Notes: generated by a model not told the origin, from the sequence alone. Counted from the first letter of the stretch, positions 23,017-31,949 are shown. The stretch is DNA of 40,947 nt from Aestuarierythrobacter sp037968495 (GCA_037968495.1 JBBKVP010000056.1:1-40947), one strand, 5' to 3'. Program-made: numbers and translations.

Positions 23017-23924
23017 TGTCTAATGTGATGAAAACTCAACAGACTCGCGTAACTCTTGCCAGCGGTATTGAGCTCGATGTTTTGGACGTTGGCCCGAAAA
23101 ACGCGCCTGTTCTGATCTTCCTGCATGGCTTCCCCGAAAGCCACAGGACTTGGCGACATCAGATTGCGCATTTTTCAGATCGGTACCGCTGCATTGCGCC
23201 AGACCAGCGCGGATATCGCGGATCGTTTAAGCCGCAGGATGCCGAAAGTTACACGCCGGACAAATTGATCGGCGATATCTTCCAGATGGCAGATGCTTTG
23301 GGTGTCGAGAAATTCACCGTCATCGGCCACGACTGGGGCGGCGCGATTGCATGGGGCACGGCGCTGACGGGCCAGATGGTAGGCCGTGTAATAGGGGCAG
23401 TAATCGCCAATGCGCCGCATCCGGTCATATTCTCGCGGCTGCTTTACACCGACAAATCCCAGCGTGAGGCGAGCCAGTATATGCGCGCCTTTCGCGATCC
23501 GGCGAATGATGCGCTTGTGCGCGATCATGGTCTGACCGCTCTTCTCCAAAAAGTCGTCAAATGGGACCGCTCGGATGCGATGGAGCCGGAAGAGCGCGCT
23601 GCATTGCTGGAAGATTGGTCAACGCCGGGAACGGGCGCAGCGATGCTCAACTGGTACCGCGGTACTCCGCTGGTGGTCCCCCCACTTGACGCGCCCTATG
23701 AACTGCCAGCTGACTACGCTCCGCCGCCAGTGACGCCACTGACGATTCCGACATTGGTTGTTTGGGCGATGGACGACCTAGCCTTGCCTGCAGCCAACAT
23801 CGAAGGTCTGGACGAGTTTGTGACTGATTTGACGCTCGTGAAAGTACACGGTTGCGGTCACTTCGTGCCATGGGAAGCACCAGACAAGGTCAATGCCGCG
23901 ATGGAAGCGTTTCTGGCGGACTAG
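23016..23924 (+). CDS. Alpha/beta hydrolase, epoxide hydrolase-like
   Basis: A 302-residue alpha/beta hydrolase with epoxide hydrolase and haloalkane dehalogenase features. The oxyanion motif HGFP is at 37-40, and the nucleophile elbow GHDWGG makes D106 the nucleophile. The catalytic His is H282 in GCGHFVPWEAP. The acidic partner is probably in VVWAMDDLALP near 246-256. Asp rather than Ser as nucleophile favours epoxide hydrolase. It starts one base inside the SDR stop (TGATG). Pairing with an SDR suggests a shared oxidised lipid or xenobiotic substrate, an inference only. Its stop shares CTAG with the converging DUF2332 gene. Confidence 0.9.
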   Translation: MSNVMKTQQTRVTLASGIELDVLDVGPKNAPVLIFLHGFPESHRTWRHQIAHFSDRYRCIAPDQRGYRGSFKPQDAESYTPDKLIGDIFQMADALGVEKFTVIGHDWGGAIAWGTALTGQMVGRVIGAVIANAPHPVIFSRLLYTDKSQREASQYMRAFRDPANDALVRDHGLTALLQKVVKWDRSDAMEPEERAALLEDWSTPGTGAAMLNWYRGTPLVVPPLDAPYELPADYAPPPVTPLTIPTLVVWAMDDLALPAANIEGLDEFVTDLTLVKVHGCGHFVPWEAPDKVNAAMEAFLAD

Positions 23925-24997
23925 TCGCCTGACCATTCAACCCATGCGCCATGCGGATGCGCACATCCTAGAAACGCCGCTTCTTCACCGCCCGGCCAAT
24001 ATCGCACGTGCAGTTCGTGACGGAATGTTGCGCGATTGGTCTCTAACGTCACCCACGCGAGTGGTCGCTCCGCAGTGGTATTTGCGCCTGCCGCCGCCAT
24101 CGCCGCTTTGATCCCGGCCCGGATGTCTGCCGGAATATATTGCCAGACAATCGAGTGAAACAGTACGCGTGTGACGCCTTTCTCGTGCGGCGTCGCCAAC
24201 CGTTCCGCGACCCATGCACCGGCATCCATTTGCACAACATCAGGGCGTTTTTCCTGAGCCAAGCCAATTGCTGCGTCGATCCGCTCGATCCGCTCCGTCA
24301 CCTCCGGCCAGACGTAGCTCTTCAACCGCAAGCCCATCTCGGGCTGTGACAGGTCGATAGGTGTCAGATCGCAGCCTTGGATAGAGACAATCTCGACCGG
24401 ATTGTCAGGCGGAGGCGGGCCTTTCCATTCTGGCTCTATTTGCATTGGCGAGCCCGCAACGCCGGCCTTCACGCCGCCAAGATCGAAGGCAAACCGCTCC
24501 ATCATCGTGTTCACGCCCGCGCTGGAACCGAGCTCATTCAATTCAAAACGCGGTCCCACTTTGCCCGATAGCCACATCAGTCCCGCCATAATGCTGGCTG
24601 AGCGGCCCGCTTCGTTAGTTTGCGGCGGTCCGTCGAGCCACGGCAGCAAGTGCTCATCATGCCGCTGCACCATTGCCGAAACTATGTTATCGACTTGATC
24701 CTGATCGGTGATTTCGCCGGAATAGACTGTCCGAAGGCTCCGGTCCGTATCCGCGAGCAAGAGATTATGCAAACCGCCAGCCAGCCGCAGGGGCAGAGCG
24801 TCTTCGATCACATTGCCTGGCCATTCACGCATTCGTGTGCCGGTAGCTGTATCGCCCTCAATCACGCGCAGTTGCGCCAGTACTACGCGCGCCGTGCACT
24901 CGGCCCCGGCTTTCGCGGCATGTTCCGCCTGCCAGCGAATTCCGGCGGCAACGTCTTTCATCTGCATTAGATCTACTGGACCCGTGTCTTCTGGCAT
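23921..24997 (-). CDS. DUF2332 family protein
   Basis: A 358-residue protein matching DUF2332, a family of unknown function found in actinobacteria and alphaproteobacteria. Recognisable features are IRWQAEHAAKAGAECTARV at the N-terminus, FELNELGSSAGVNTMMERF (about 170-188, an acidic-Gly loop like those binding S-adenosylmethionine), DVVQMDAGAWVAERLATP, and TRVLFHSIVWQYIP. The layout suggests a Rossmann-like methyltransferase fold, but no methyltransferase activity is established. It diverges from hisG across 42 bases. Confidence 0.82.
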   Translation of the reverse strand: MPEDTGPVDLMQMKDVAAGIRWQAEHAAKAGAECTARVVLAQLRVIEGDTATGTRMREWPGNVIEDALPLRLAGGLHNLLLADTDRSLRTVYSGEITDQDQVDNIVSAMVQRHDEHLLPWLDGPPQTNEAGRSASIMAGLMWLSGKVGPRFELNELGSSAGVNTMMERFAFDLGGVKAGVAGSPMQIEPEWKGPPPPDNPVEIVSIQGCDLTPIDLSQPEMGLRLKSYVWPEVTERIERIDAAIGLAQEKRPDVVQMDAGAWVAERLATPHEKGVTRVLFHSIVWQYIPADIRAGIKAAMAAAGANTTAERPLAWVTLETNRATFRHELHVRYWPGGEEAAFLGCAHPHGAWVEWSGD

Positions 24998-25039
24998 TGT
25001 GCGTTGCCCTTTCCGCCTGTGGTCACTATCTGCCGCCTC

Positions 25040-25708
25040 ATGGCCGACAATTCTTTATCTCAACTGACATTCGCCATCCCCAAGGGGCGCATCCTCGAAG
25101 AAGCGCTGCCTGTGATGGCGCGTGCCGGCGTCGTGCCCGAGGAAGCTTTTCACGACAAGGGCAACCGCGCCCTGTCATTTGCGACCACACGCGGCGATAT
25201 GCGGTTGATCCGCGTGCGCGCTTTCGATGTGGCAACTTTCGTAGCACACGGTGCAGCCCATGTCGGCATCGTCGGGTCCGATGTGATTGAGGAATTCGAC
25301 TATTCAGAGCTTTATAGCCCGGTCGATCTCGACATTGGGCACTGCCGCCTTTGCGTGGCTGAACCTTCAGACGGCTTTAAAGACGACGGCAATGCCAGTC
25401 ACATGCGAGTGGCGACGAAATATCCGCATCTGACCCAGCGCTATTTCGAGCAGCAGGGTATTCAGGCCGAATGCGTCAAGCTGAACGGTGCGATGGAACT
25501 TGCGCCGGGGCTTGGGCTGGCGAGCCGGATTGTCGATCTGGTTTCGACCGGAAAAACCATGCGGGACAATGGGCTGGTTGAAATCGCGACGATTATCCCC
25601 GTGAGCGCCCGCCTTATCGTCAACCGGGCTGCGCTGAAAACCGACCCGCGCGTTGCCGACCTGGTCGAAGCGTTCCGCGCCGAAACCGCCAAGCAGGACG
25701 CCGCCTGA
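25040..25708 (+). CDS. hisG: ATP phosphoribosyltransferase, short form
   Basis: First enzyme of histidine synthesis: joins ATP and PRPP. The 222 residues (ATG at 25040) match the short HisG form, which lacks the C-terminal regulatory domain and needs HisZ as a partner. Seen: FAIPKGRILEEA at the N-terminus, VGIVGSDVIEE, and the PRPP loop DLVSTGKTMRDNGL near 169-182. No hisZ is in the window. A TTG 36 bases upstream gives a longer reading, without support. The hisG stop and hisD start overlap by one base (TGATG). Confidence 0.95.
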   Translation: MADNSLSQLTFAIPKGRILEEALPVMARAGVVPEEAFHDKGNRALSFATTRGDMRLIRVRAFDVATFVAHGAAHVGIVGSDVIEEFDYSELYSPVDLDIGHCRLCVAEPSDGFKDDGNASHMRVATKYPHLTQRYFEQQGIQAECVKLNGAMELAPGLGLASRIVDLVSTGKTMRDNGLVEIATIIPVSARLIVNRAALKTDPRVADLVEAFRAETAKQDAA

Positions 25709-27000
25709 TGCGGTTGCTGAAATCCAGCGACGAGAACTTCGAACGGGAATTTGCCCGTATCGTTGCCGACCGGCGTGAAAGCGACGGCGATGTCTCGCGC
25801 GAAGTTCTCGATATCCTCAATAGCGTCCGCCAACGTGGCGACGCGGCCTTGGTGGATTACACCGCCCGTTATGACAGCCACCGCCTGACGACCGACGACG
25901 ATTGGCGAATTTCTGCGGAGGCTTGCCGCGAGGCCTTTGACGGTCTGGACGATGATCTGCGCGACGCATTGACGCTCGCTGCGGACCGTATCCGCACTTA
26001 TCACGCAGATCAGTTGCCCAAAGACCGCGACTGGACGGATGATGCGGGTCTGCGCCTTGGCGCGACTTGGCGACCTGTTGATGCTGCTGGCCTGTATGTT
26101 CCGGGCGGCCGGGCAAGTTATCCTTCGTCACTGCTGATGAACGCCATTCCGGCACGCGTCGCTGGCGTAGAGCGGCTGGTCGTCGTTACACCAACGCCCA
26201 AAGGCGTTATGAACCCTCTGGTCCTCGCCGCGGCACATCTCGCCGAAGTGGACGAAATCTGGCGTGTTGGCGGCGCCCATGCCGTGGGCGCGCTTGCTTA
26301 CGGGACCGAGCGGATCAAGCCGGTCGATGTCATAACCGGCCCGGGCAACGCTTGGGTAGCAGAGGCAAAGCGGCAGCTATTCGGTGTTGTGGGTATTGAT
26401 ATGGTCGCTGGGCCGAGCGAAATTCTCGTAATCGCCGATGGCAAGAACGACCCCGATTGGATCGCAGCCGATCTGCTCAGCCAAGCCGAGCATGACCCAG
26501 TCGCGCAATCCATCCTGATTACCGACGATCACGACTTCGCTGTGCAGGTCGAAGACCGGATTGACGTCCAATGCTCGATGCTCAGCACCCAAAAGGTCGC
26601 CCGCGCAAGCTGGGACAAATATGGCGCGCTGATAGTGGTTGATGACCTTGTTGCAGAGGCCCCTCGCCTCGCCAATATGCTCGCCGCCGAACATGTTGAA
26701 CTCGCGATTGACGATGCCGAAGGCATGGCAAAGGAAATCCGCCACGCTGGCAGCATCTTCCTAGGACGAAATACGCCTGAAGCGGTTGGTGATTATGTCG
26801 CCGGCCCGAACCACGTATTGCCAACTGGCCGCCGCGCGCGCTTTGCCTCCGGCCTCTCGGTGCTCGATTTCATGAAACGGACAAGTTTCATTCGCTGCGA
26901 CGCGGAAGGGCTGGCCAATGTCGGCCCCGCCGCTGCCCGCCTCGCCCATGCCGAGGGCTTACCCGCCCACGCCAAATCCATAGAATTGCGGCTCAAATGA
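25708..27000 (+). CDS. hisD: Histidinol dehydrogenase
   Basis: Last two steps of histidine synthesis: oxidises L-histidinol to histidine with NAD+. The 430-residue length is normal. The signature GPGNAWVAEAKRQLFG and DMVAGPSEILVIAD, the zinc-binding Gln/His in LLSQAEHDP, catalytic His in AGPNHVLPTG and the C-terminal HAEGLPAHAKSI are all present. It is fused by stop/start overlaps to hisG (1 base) and nusB (4 bases), so histidine and transcription-factor genes form one transcription unit. Confidence 0.97.
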   Translation: MRLLKSSDENFEREFARIVADRRESDGDVSREVLDILNSVRQRGDAALVDYTARYDSHRLTTDDDWRISAEACREAFDGLDDDLRDALTLAADRIRTYHADQLPKDRDWTDDAGLRLGATWRPVDAAGLYVPGGRASYPSSLLMNAIPARVAGVERLVVVTPTPKGVMNPLVLAAAHLAEVDEIWRVGGAHAVGALAYGTERIKPVDVITGPGNAWVAEAKRQLFGVVGIDMVAGPSEILVIADGKNDPDWIAADLLSQAEHDPVAQSILITDDHDFAVQVEDRIDVQCSMLSTQKVARASWDKYGALIVVDDLVAEAPRLANMLAAEHVELAIDDAEGMAKEIRHAGSIFLGRNTPEAVGDYVAGPNHVLPTGRRARFASGLSVLDFMKRTSFIRCDAEGLANVGPAAARLAHAEGLPAHAKSIELRLK

Positions 27001-27449
27001 ACCAGACCCCACCACGCTCTCAGGCGCGTTCAGCCGCGCGTCTCGCTGCTGTGCAGGCGCTGTATCAGTGGCACATGGAGGGCACCTCGCTCGCCAAATT
27101 GCTCGACGAGTTCCACCAGCATCGCCTCGGCGCGGAGATCGAAGACGATCAATATGCCGATGCCGAGACCGACTTCTTCGACGATCTGGTTCAAGGCACC
27201 GTCCGCCGTCAGGAAGAAATTGATACGCTGCTTGAAGACCGGCTAGCGGATGGCTGGTCAATCAAGCGCCTCGACAAAACCATGCTTCAGGTCCTCCGCA
27301 CCGGTACCTACGAACTGCTCGCCCGCCCCGATGTCCCAAAACGCAGCGCGATCAGCGAATATGTCGATGTAGCGCACGCCTTCTTCGACGAACGCGAAGC
27401 GAAGTTCGTGAACGGGATACTTGACACGATTGCCAAGGCGGTACGCTGA
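26997..27449 (+). CDS. nusB: Transcription antitermination factor NusB
   Basis: All-helical RNA-binding factor of 150 residues that with NusE (S10) binds boxA of rRNA operons. Seen: ARLAAVQALYQWHMEG at the N-terminus, LDKTMLQVLRTGTYELL near 92-108, and the conserved SEYVDVAHAFFDEREAKFVNGILD. It begins in the hisD stop (ATGA) and its own stop appears to overlap the thiL start (CTGA). In many alphaproteobacteria nusB is preceded by ribH; here hisD takes that place. Confidence 0.95.
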   Translation: MNQTPPRSQARSAARLAAVQALYQWHMEGTSLAKLLDEFHQHRLGAEIEDDQYADAETDFFDDLVQGTVRRQEEIDTLLEDRLADGWSIKRLDKTMLQVLRTGTYELLARPDVPKRSAISEYVDVAHAFFDEREAKFVNGILDTIAKAVR

Positions 27450-28321
27450 GTAGCGAAAGGGCCTTTATCGAGGCATTACGCGGTCTCGCGACCCATCCTG
27501 CAGCCCGGGGCCTGGGGGATGATGCGGCGGTACTAGAAGTTGGCGGTGAAACGCTGGTTCTGACCCACGACATGATAGTCGAGGGAGTTCACTTCCTCGC
27601 AGATCAAGACATGGCCGATGTCGCTTGGAAGCTCGTCGCGACCAATATGAGCGATCTGGCGGCCAAAGGCGCAGCGCCTATAGGTGCGTTGCTTGGCCAT
27701 ATGCTCGGCGGCGATGATGATAGGTTTGTTGAGGGTCTGCGCGACGCACTGGCCCACTACAATTGCCCATTGCTTGGCGGTGACACCGTATCGGGCGGAT
27801 CGCCGAGAAGCTTCGGCCTGACGGCAATCGGGCGCGCAACACACACGCCGGTGCCATCCCGAGCGGAAGCCAAGCCCGGTGATGGCCTCTATTTGCTCGG
27901 TACAGTCGGCGGCGCGATGATGGGCTTCGAAGCTCTCCGCGACGGGCAGGATGCCGACACAAGCGCCTATCGTCGTCCCTCTGCCCTGCTTGACGAAGGA
28001 AAGGCCCTTGCTCCCCATGTAAGCGCAATAATGGATGTATCTGACGGTTTGCTGCTTGATGCCAGCCGCATTGCACGGGCAAGCCGCGTTTCACTGGAGA
28101 TTAACCGCGAGCGCGTGCCGCTTGATTGCCCTGCTACCCGCCGGAATGATGCGCTGCGGTGGGGGGATGACTACGCGCTACTATTTGCCGCATCAGGCGA
28201 AGGATTACCTGATCTTGGCGCGATAAAGATTGGCTATGTGGTCGAAGAAGCAGGTGCGCCCATAATTCTCGACGGCGAAAACCTGAACGAAGCTGACCGC
28301 TTAGGCTACCAGCACAGCTAA
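27446..28321 (+). CDS. thiL: Thiamine-monophosphate kinase, probable CTG start
   Basis: Phosphorylates thiamine monophosphate to the diphosphate. Seen: the Mg-binding GLGDDAAVL at 22-30 (D25, D26), THDMIVEGVHF, VATNMSDLAAKGA, LLGGDTVSGG and MDVSDGLLLDASRI. Starting at the first ATG (27572) would remove the GDD motif, so translation must begin earlier. The frame opens after a TGA at 27422 and contains no ATG, GTG or TTG before the domain. The CTG at 27446 overlaps the nusB stop in CTGA, like the ATGA and GTGA junctions elsewhere here, and gives 291 residues. AAGG lies seven bases upstream. The 3' end overlaps the desaturase stop by four bases. Confidence 0.88.
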   Translation: MSSERAFIEALRGLATHPAARGLGDDAAVLEVGGETLVLTHDMIVEGVHFLADQDMADVAWKLVATNMSDLAAKGAAPIGALLGHMLGGDDDRFVEGLRDALAHYNCPLLGGDTVSGGSPRSFGLTAIGRATHTPVPSRAEAKPGDGLYLLGTVGGAMMGFEALRDGQDADTSAYRRPSALLDEGKALAPHVSAIMDVSDGLLLDASRIARASRVSLEINRERVPLDCPATRRNDALRWGDDYALLFAASGEGLPDLGAIKIGYVVEEAGAPIILDGENLNEADRLGYQHS

Positions 28322-29298
28322 AGCGCCGAACAGTCCACGCCGCGTTTTTCCAGCACCGGCTTCAGCGCGAAATAGGCGTCTTTCGTCTTGTGGTTCGGAA
28401 TGCCGGGATAGAGGTGGTGGATGAGGTGCGTTTGCATCCCCATGCTCATCACATGGCCCAACCGGCTCTTGAAAATATTTGCGCTATTATAGCGGCCAGT
28501 GTTGCCGGCGCGCGGATGATGCGGCGCCCAGCTTAGGTAGAAACGGATGTAGCTGAGGCCAATATGGCGCGGCAGCCACCACAGCAGCGCAGCCTCGATC
28601 GCATAGCCTGTCCACGCCATCGTGAACAAAGTCGCCATGAAGACCAGCTGTAGCTTCAGCGTATCCTTCAGAGCTTTATCTGCCTCTGGCGTGCCCATTT
28701 CTGCCAGAATACGCTTATAGTGGTGGATCGAACCATCGACCCGCGGCTGGCGGTTGTACCAAGTTTTGTAGATCGCCATCAACCAGTTCGGCGCTTCGTC
28801 CGTGTAATCGGAATCCTTATCCGGATCATTGACGTGATAATGATGCTCAAGATGCATCATCCGCGCCATGCTGAACGGGAATACGATTGGAATGGTCGAG
28901 ACTTTGCCGGTCCATTCGTTGAGCCAGCGCAGTTTCTGTCCCTGCCGCGCAATATTGGAATGCATCGCTTCATGGCTGGTGACATAGCCGCCGGTTGCCA
29001 GCGCGCATGAAATCACAAAGGCCACCGCAAGCGGGAAGCCAAAGAACATCGTCAGCGGAAAGAAGCTCAGCCAGAGCGCAAAGCCTGCAAAGGCGGCCAC
29101 AGGATAATACCACATCGGACCGCCGTGGAATGCCTTCGCGATCACGCGCTCCTGCTTCAGCAGATCGACACGGGTATATTTATCCAGTTCGTCCGAGCCA
29201 TTTAGCGGGATCGCCCGCGGATCGGTTTCGGGAATGGCGAACGCTTCTTCAGCGTCACCGGGATGCGTCCTGATTGTGCGATCGACAGGCTCACTCAT
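28318..29298 (-). CDS. Membrane fatty acid desaturase/hydroxylase superfamily protein
   Basis: A 326-residue di-iron membrane enzyme. Three His clusters are readable: HEAMH at 109-113, HLEHHYH at 149-155 and THLIHH at 290-295. Hydrophobic stretches near 64-105 and 215-250 form the membrane core. It could desaturate acyl chains or hydroxylate carotenoid rings; the boxes do not settle which. Its ATG (29298) lies in an ATGA overlap with the small upstream membrane-protein gene, which decides this start over a longer reading from 29334. The stop overlaps that of converging thiL. Confidence 0.85.
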   Translation of the reverse strand: MSEPVDRTIRTHPGDAEEAFAIPETDPRAIPLNGSDELDKYTRVDLLKQERVIAKAFHGGPMWYYPVAAFAGFALWLSFFPLTMFFGFPLAVAFVISCALATGGYVTSHEAMHSNIARQGQKLRWLNEWTGKVSTIPIVFPFSMARMMHLEHHYHVNDPDKDSDYTDEAPNWLMAIYKTWYNRQPRVDGSIHHYKRILAEMGTPEADKALKDTLKLQLVFMATLFTMAWTGYAIEAALLWWLPRHIGLSYIRFYLSWAPHHPRAGNTGRYNSANIFKSRLGHVMSMGMQTHLIHHLYPGIPNHKTKDAYFALKPVLEKRGVDCSAL

Positions 29299-29489
29299 AG
29301 CCAGCGGCCCCGGATGTTTGCGATTAGTCCCCACGTCCCGCCAAAGATCAGGCCAAAGACAATGCGGCTCATTCCCAGCGGGGCAGCGACGTCGAAGGAC
29401 GCCATGATCTGCGCGGTGAGCGGAGCAATGAAGCCTATCCCGAACAGGAACGGCATGATTGCGAATAGCTTGCGGACTGCGATTTCCAT
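29295..29489 (-). CDS. Small hydrophobic protein coupled to the desaturase
   Basis: About 64 residues from the ATG at 29489 (80 from a GTG at 29537). Two likely membrane helices: FAIMPFLFGIGFIAPLTAQIM and MSRIVFGLIFGGTWGLIANI. It ends in an ATGA overlap with the desaturase start, which supports it being a real translated gene. No family recognised. The start is uncertain because AAGGA lies only one base before the ATG. A role as accessory subunit of the desaturase is possible but unproven. Confidence 0.6.
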   Translation of the reverse strand: MEIAVRKLFAIMPFLFGIGFIAPLTAQIMASFDVAAPLGMSRIVFGLIFGGTWGLIANIRGRWL

Positions 29490-29590
29490 ATCCTTAAGAT
29501 AATGGAAACCATAAATTCCTGCAATGCCTCTTGTCACGGGCCAGAACGCCCTGCTGTCCCAAGGTCGGGCAAAACTGGGTCCTTAGGGGC

Positions 29591-29618
29591 TTGCACCAGA
29601 CAAAGCCTGCCTTATACC
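29591..29618 (+). promoter_or_regulatory. Possible promoter of hppA
   Basis: TTGCAC (29591-29596) and TATACC (29613-29618) with a 16-base spacer, about 65 bases before the hppA GTG. It lies in the divergent gap between the small membrane protein and hppA. Found by eye; moderate match only. Confidence 0.35.
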
Positions 29619-29685
29619 GCCTATTTTCCTCAGCCACTGCAAAGCAGGGTCTAAACAGTTTGAACCTCAGGGAGGGGTCTGCCAC

Positions 29686-31794
29686 GTGAACTTCGTAATT
29701 ATAGCCATCGTGCTTGGTCTCGTTGCCGTATTATACGGTATCGTCACCAGCCGTCAGGTGCTCAGCGCGAGCGCCGGTAACGAGAAAATGCAATCCATCG
29801 CCGGTGCTATTCAAGAGGGCGCACAAGCCTATCTGAAGCGCCAATATACTGCCATCGGCATCGTTGGTGTCGTGGTCGCGGTGATTGTCGCCGTGTTCCT
29901 CGGTCCAATTTCGGCCACCGGCTTTGTAGTCGGCGCGATCCTCTCTGGCATCGCCGGGTTCATCGGGATGAATATCTCTGTGCGCTCGAATGTCCGTACG
30001 GCTGCTGCTGCACAGACCGGATTGCAAGAAGGCCTCACCGTCGCGTTCCGCGCAGGTGCAGTTACCGGCATGCTGGTTGCTGGCCTAGCACTCCTCGCGA
30101 TTTCCGTGATTTTCTATGTGCTGATCGGCCCAATGGGTCTCGATCTCACCAATGTTGCTGACAAGCGCGAGATTATCGATGCTCTCATCGGCCTCGCATT
30201 CGGCGCTTCGCTGATTTCGATCTTTGCCCGCCTCGGCGGCGGTATCTTCACCAAGGCTGCCGACGTTGGCGCCGATCTTGTGGGTAAAGTCGAAGCCGGC
30301 ATCCCGGAGGATGATCCACGCAACCCAGCCACCATCGCGGACAATGTCGGCGATAACGTAGGCGATTGCGCCGGTATGGCTGCCGATCTGTTCGAAACTT
30401 ATGTTGTGACTGTTGGTGCGACTATGGTTCTGACCGCCCTACTCTTCACTAGCCTCGCTAGCGCAGAACTGATGGCGTTGATGAGCCTGCCGCTGTTAGT
30501 TGGCGGCGTCTGCATCATCACTTCTATCATCGGGACTTACATGGTTCGTCTCGGCAAATCGAACAACATCATGGGTGCGCTATACAAGGGCTTCATCACC
30601 ACAACGGTCCTTTCGATCCCCGCGATTTATTGGGCCACAAGCTACACTGTCGGCATGGATGCCCAGTTCACAGTCGGCGATCAGAGCTTCACCGGCATGA
30701 GCCTGTTCTGGTCAATGATGGTCGGTCTGGCTGTTACCGGCCTGATCATCTGGATCACCGAATATTATACCGGCACAGAATACCGTCCGGTACGGTCCAT
30801 CGCCAAGGCTTCGGAAACGGGCCACGGCACCAATGTGATCCAGGGTCTGGCTATTAGCCTTGAATCAACCGCATTGCCAACCTTGGTCATCGTGGTTGGC
30901 ATAATCGTGACGTATCAACTTGCTGGCCTGATGGGCATTGCCTTCGCGGCGACCGCCATGTTGGCGCTGGCTGGTATGGTCGTGGCGCTCGACGCTTACG
31001 GTCCGGTCACGGACAATGCTGGCGGTATCGCCGAAATGGCCGAAATGGATGAGAGCGTTCGTGAAAAGACTGATGCACTCGACGCTGTTGGCAACACCAC
31101 AAAGGCTGTGACGAAGGGTTACGCCATCGGTTCGGCTGGCCTTGCTGCGTTGGTGCTGTTCTCCGCCTACACTGCTGATCTCAAGGAGTTCTTCCCAAAT
31201 GTGGAAGTCAATTTCAGCCTTGAAAATCCGTATGTGATTGTTGGCCTGCTGCTCGGCGCATTGCTGCCATATCTGTTTGGCGCAATGGGCATGACAGCCG
31301 TTGGCCGTGCAGCTGGTGACGTTGTGAAAGACGTTCGGGCGCAGTTCGCTGGCGATCCGGGCATTATGGCCGGCACCAGCCGTCCTGACTATGCCCGCAC
31401 AGTCGATCTCGTAACCAAGGCTGCGATCAAGGAAATGATTGTGCCGTCAATGCTGCCGGTTCTGGCACCTATTGTGGTTTACTTCGTGATCACTTGGGTC
31501 GCAGGTCAGGCTGAAGGCTTCGCAGCCCTCGGCGCTCTGCTCCTCGGTGTAATCGTCTCTGGTATCTTCGTGGCGCTTTCCATGACCGCTGGCGGCGGCG
31601 CTTGGGATAATGCTAAGAAATACATCGAAGACGGCAATCACGGCGGCAAGGGTTCAGAAGCCCATAAGGCTGCTGTGACGGGGGACACGGTTGGCGATCC
31701 TTATAAGGATACTGCCGGTCCTGCTGTCAATCCGATGATCAAGATCACCAATATCGTGGCCTTGCTCCTGCTTGCGGCGCTCGCTGCAGTCTGA
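29686..31794 (+). CDS. hppA: Membrane proton-translocating pyrophosphatase, K+-insensitive type
   Basis: A 702-residue integral membrane pump that couples pyrophosphate hydrolysis to proton export, with about 16 hydrophobic segments. The catalytic loop DVGADLVGKVEAGIPEDDPRN starts at 193, followed by DNVGDNVGDCAGMAADLFE (219-237). GNTTKAVTKGYA has Lys at 473, the residue that marks the potassium-independent class (Ala in the K+-dependent class). The C-terminal VGDPYKDTAGPAVNPMIK is complete. The GTG start follows GGAGG by about 10 bases. A strong terminator follows the stop. Confidence 0.97.
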   Translation: MNFVIIAIVLGLVAVLYGIVTSRQVLSASAGNEKMQSIAGAIQEGAQAYLKRQYTAIGIVGVVVAVIVAVFLGPISATGFVVGAILSGIAGFIGMNISVRSNVRTAAAAQTGLQEGLTVAFRAGAVTGMLVAGLALLAISVIFYVLIGPMGLDLTNVADKREIIDALIGLAFGASLISIFARLGGGIFTKAADVGADLVGKVEAGIPEDDPRNPATIADNVGDNVGDCAGMAADLFETYVVTVGATMVLTALLFTSLASAELMALMSLPLLVGGVCIITSIIGTYMVRLGKSNNIMGALYKGFITTTVLSIPAIYWATSYTVGMDAQFTVGDQSFTGMSLFWSMMVGLAVTGLIIWITEYYTGTEYRPVRSIAKASETGHGTNVIQGLAISLESTALPTLVIVVGIIVTYQLAGLMGIAFAATAMLALAGMVVALDAYGPVTDNAGGIAEMAEMDESVREKTDALDAVGNTTKAVTKGYAIGSAGLAALVLFSAYTADLKEFFPNVEVNFSLENPYVIVGLLLGALLPYLFGAMGMTAVGRAAGDVVKDVRAQFAGDPGIMAGTSRPDYARTVDLVTKAAIKEMIVPSMLPVLAPIVVYFVITWVAGQAEGFAALGALLLGVIVSGIFVALSMTAGGGAWDNAKKYIEDGNHGGKGSEAHKAAVTGDTVGDPYKDTAGPAVNPMIKITNIVALLLLAALAAV

Positions 31795-31834
31795 GCACTA
31801 AGCCATCGATACCACCCGCCACCGGGTGAAGGGA

Positions 31835-31870
31835 GCCCCGTCCAGAGCAATCTGGGCGGGGTTTTTGTTT
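31835..31870 (+). terminator. Rho-independent terminator of hppA
   Basis: A 12-base-pair stem (31835-31846 with 31851-31862, two G-U pairs) closes a GCAA tetraloop and runs into TTTTGTTT. A second small hairpin (31813-31818 with 31823-31828) precedes it. It lies 40 bases after the hppA stop. Confidence 0.9.
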
Positions 31871-31949
31871 GCGCTGCTTTTGGGCAGTTCCCGCCTAAAC
31901 GTTAAACTTTCTTTCTCCATTCATCGCTAGACGGACTTTGCGGCCCTGA

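Noticed and set aside
27572..28321. thiL starting at its first ATG
   Set aside because: Would lack the Mg-binding GDD motif that is encoded in frame just upstream.
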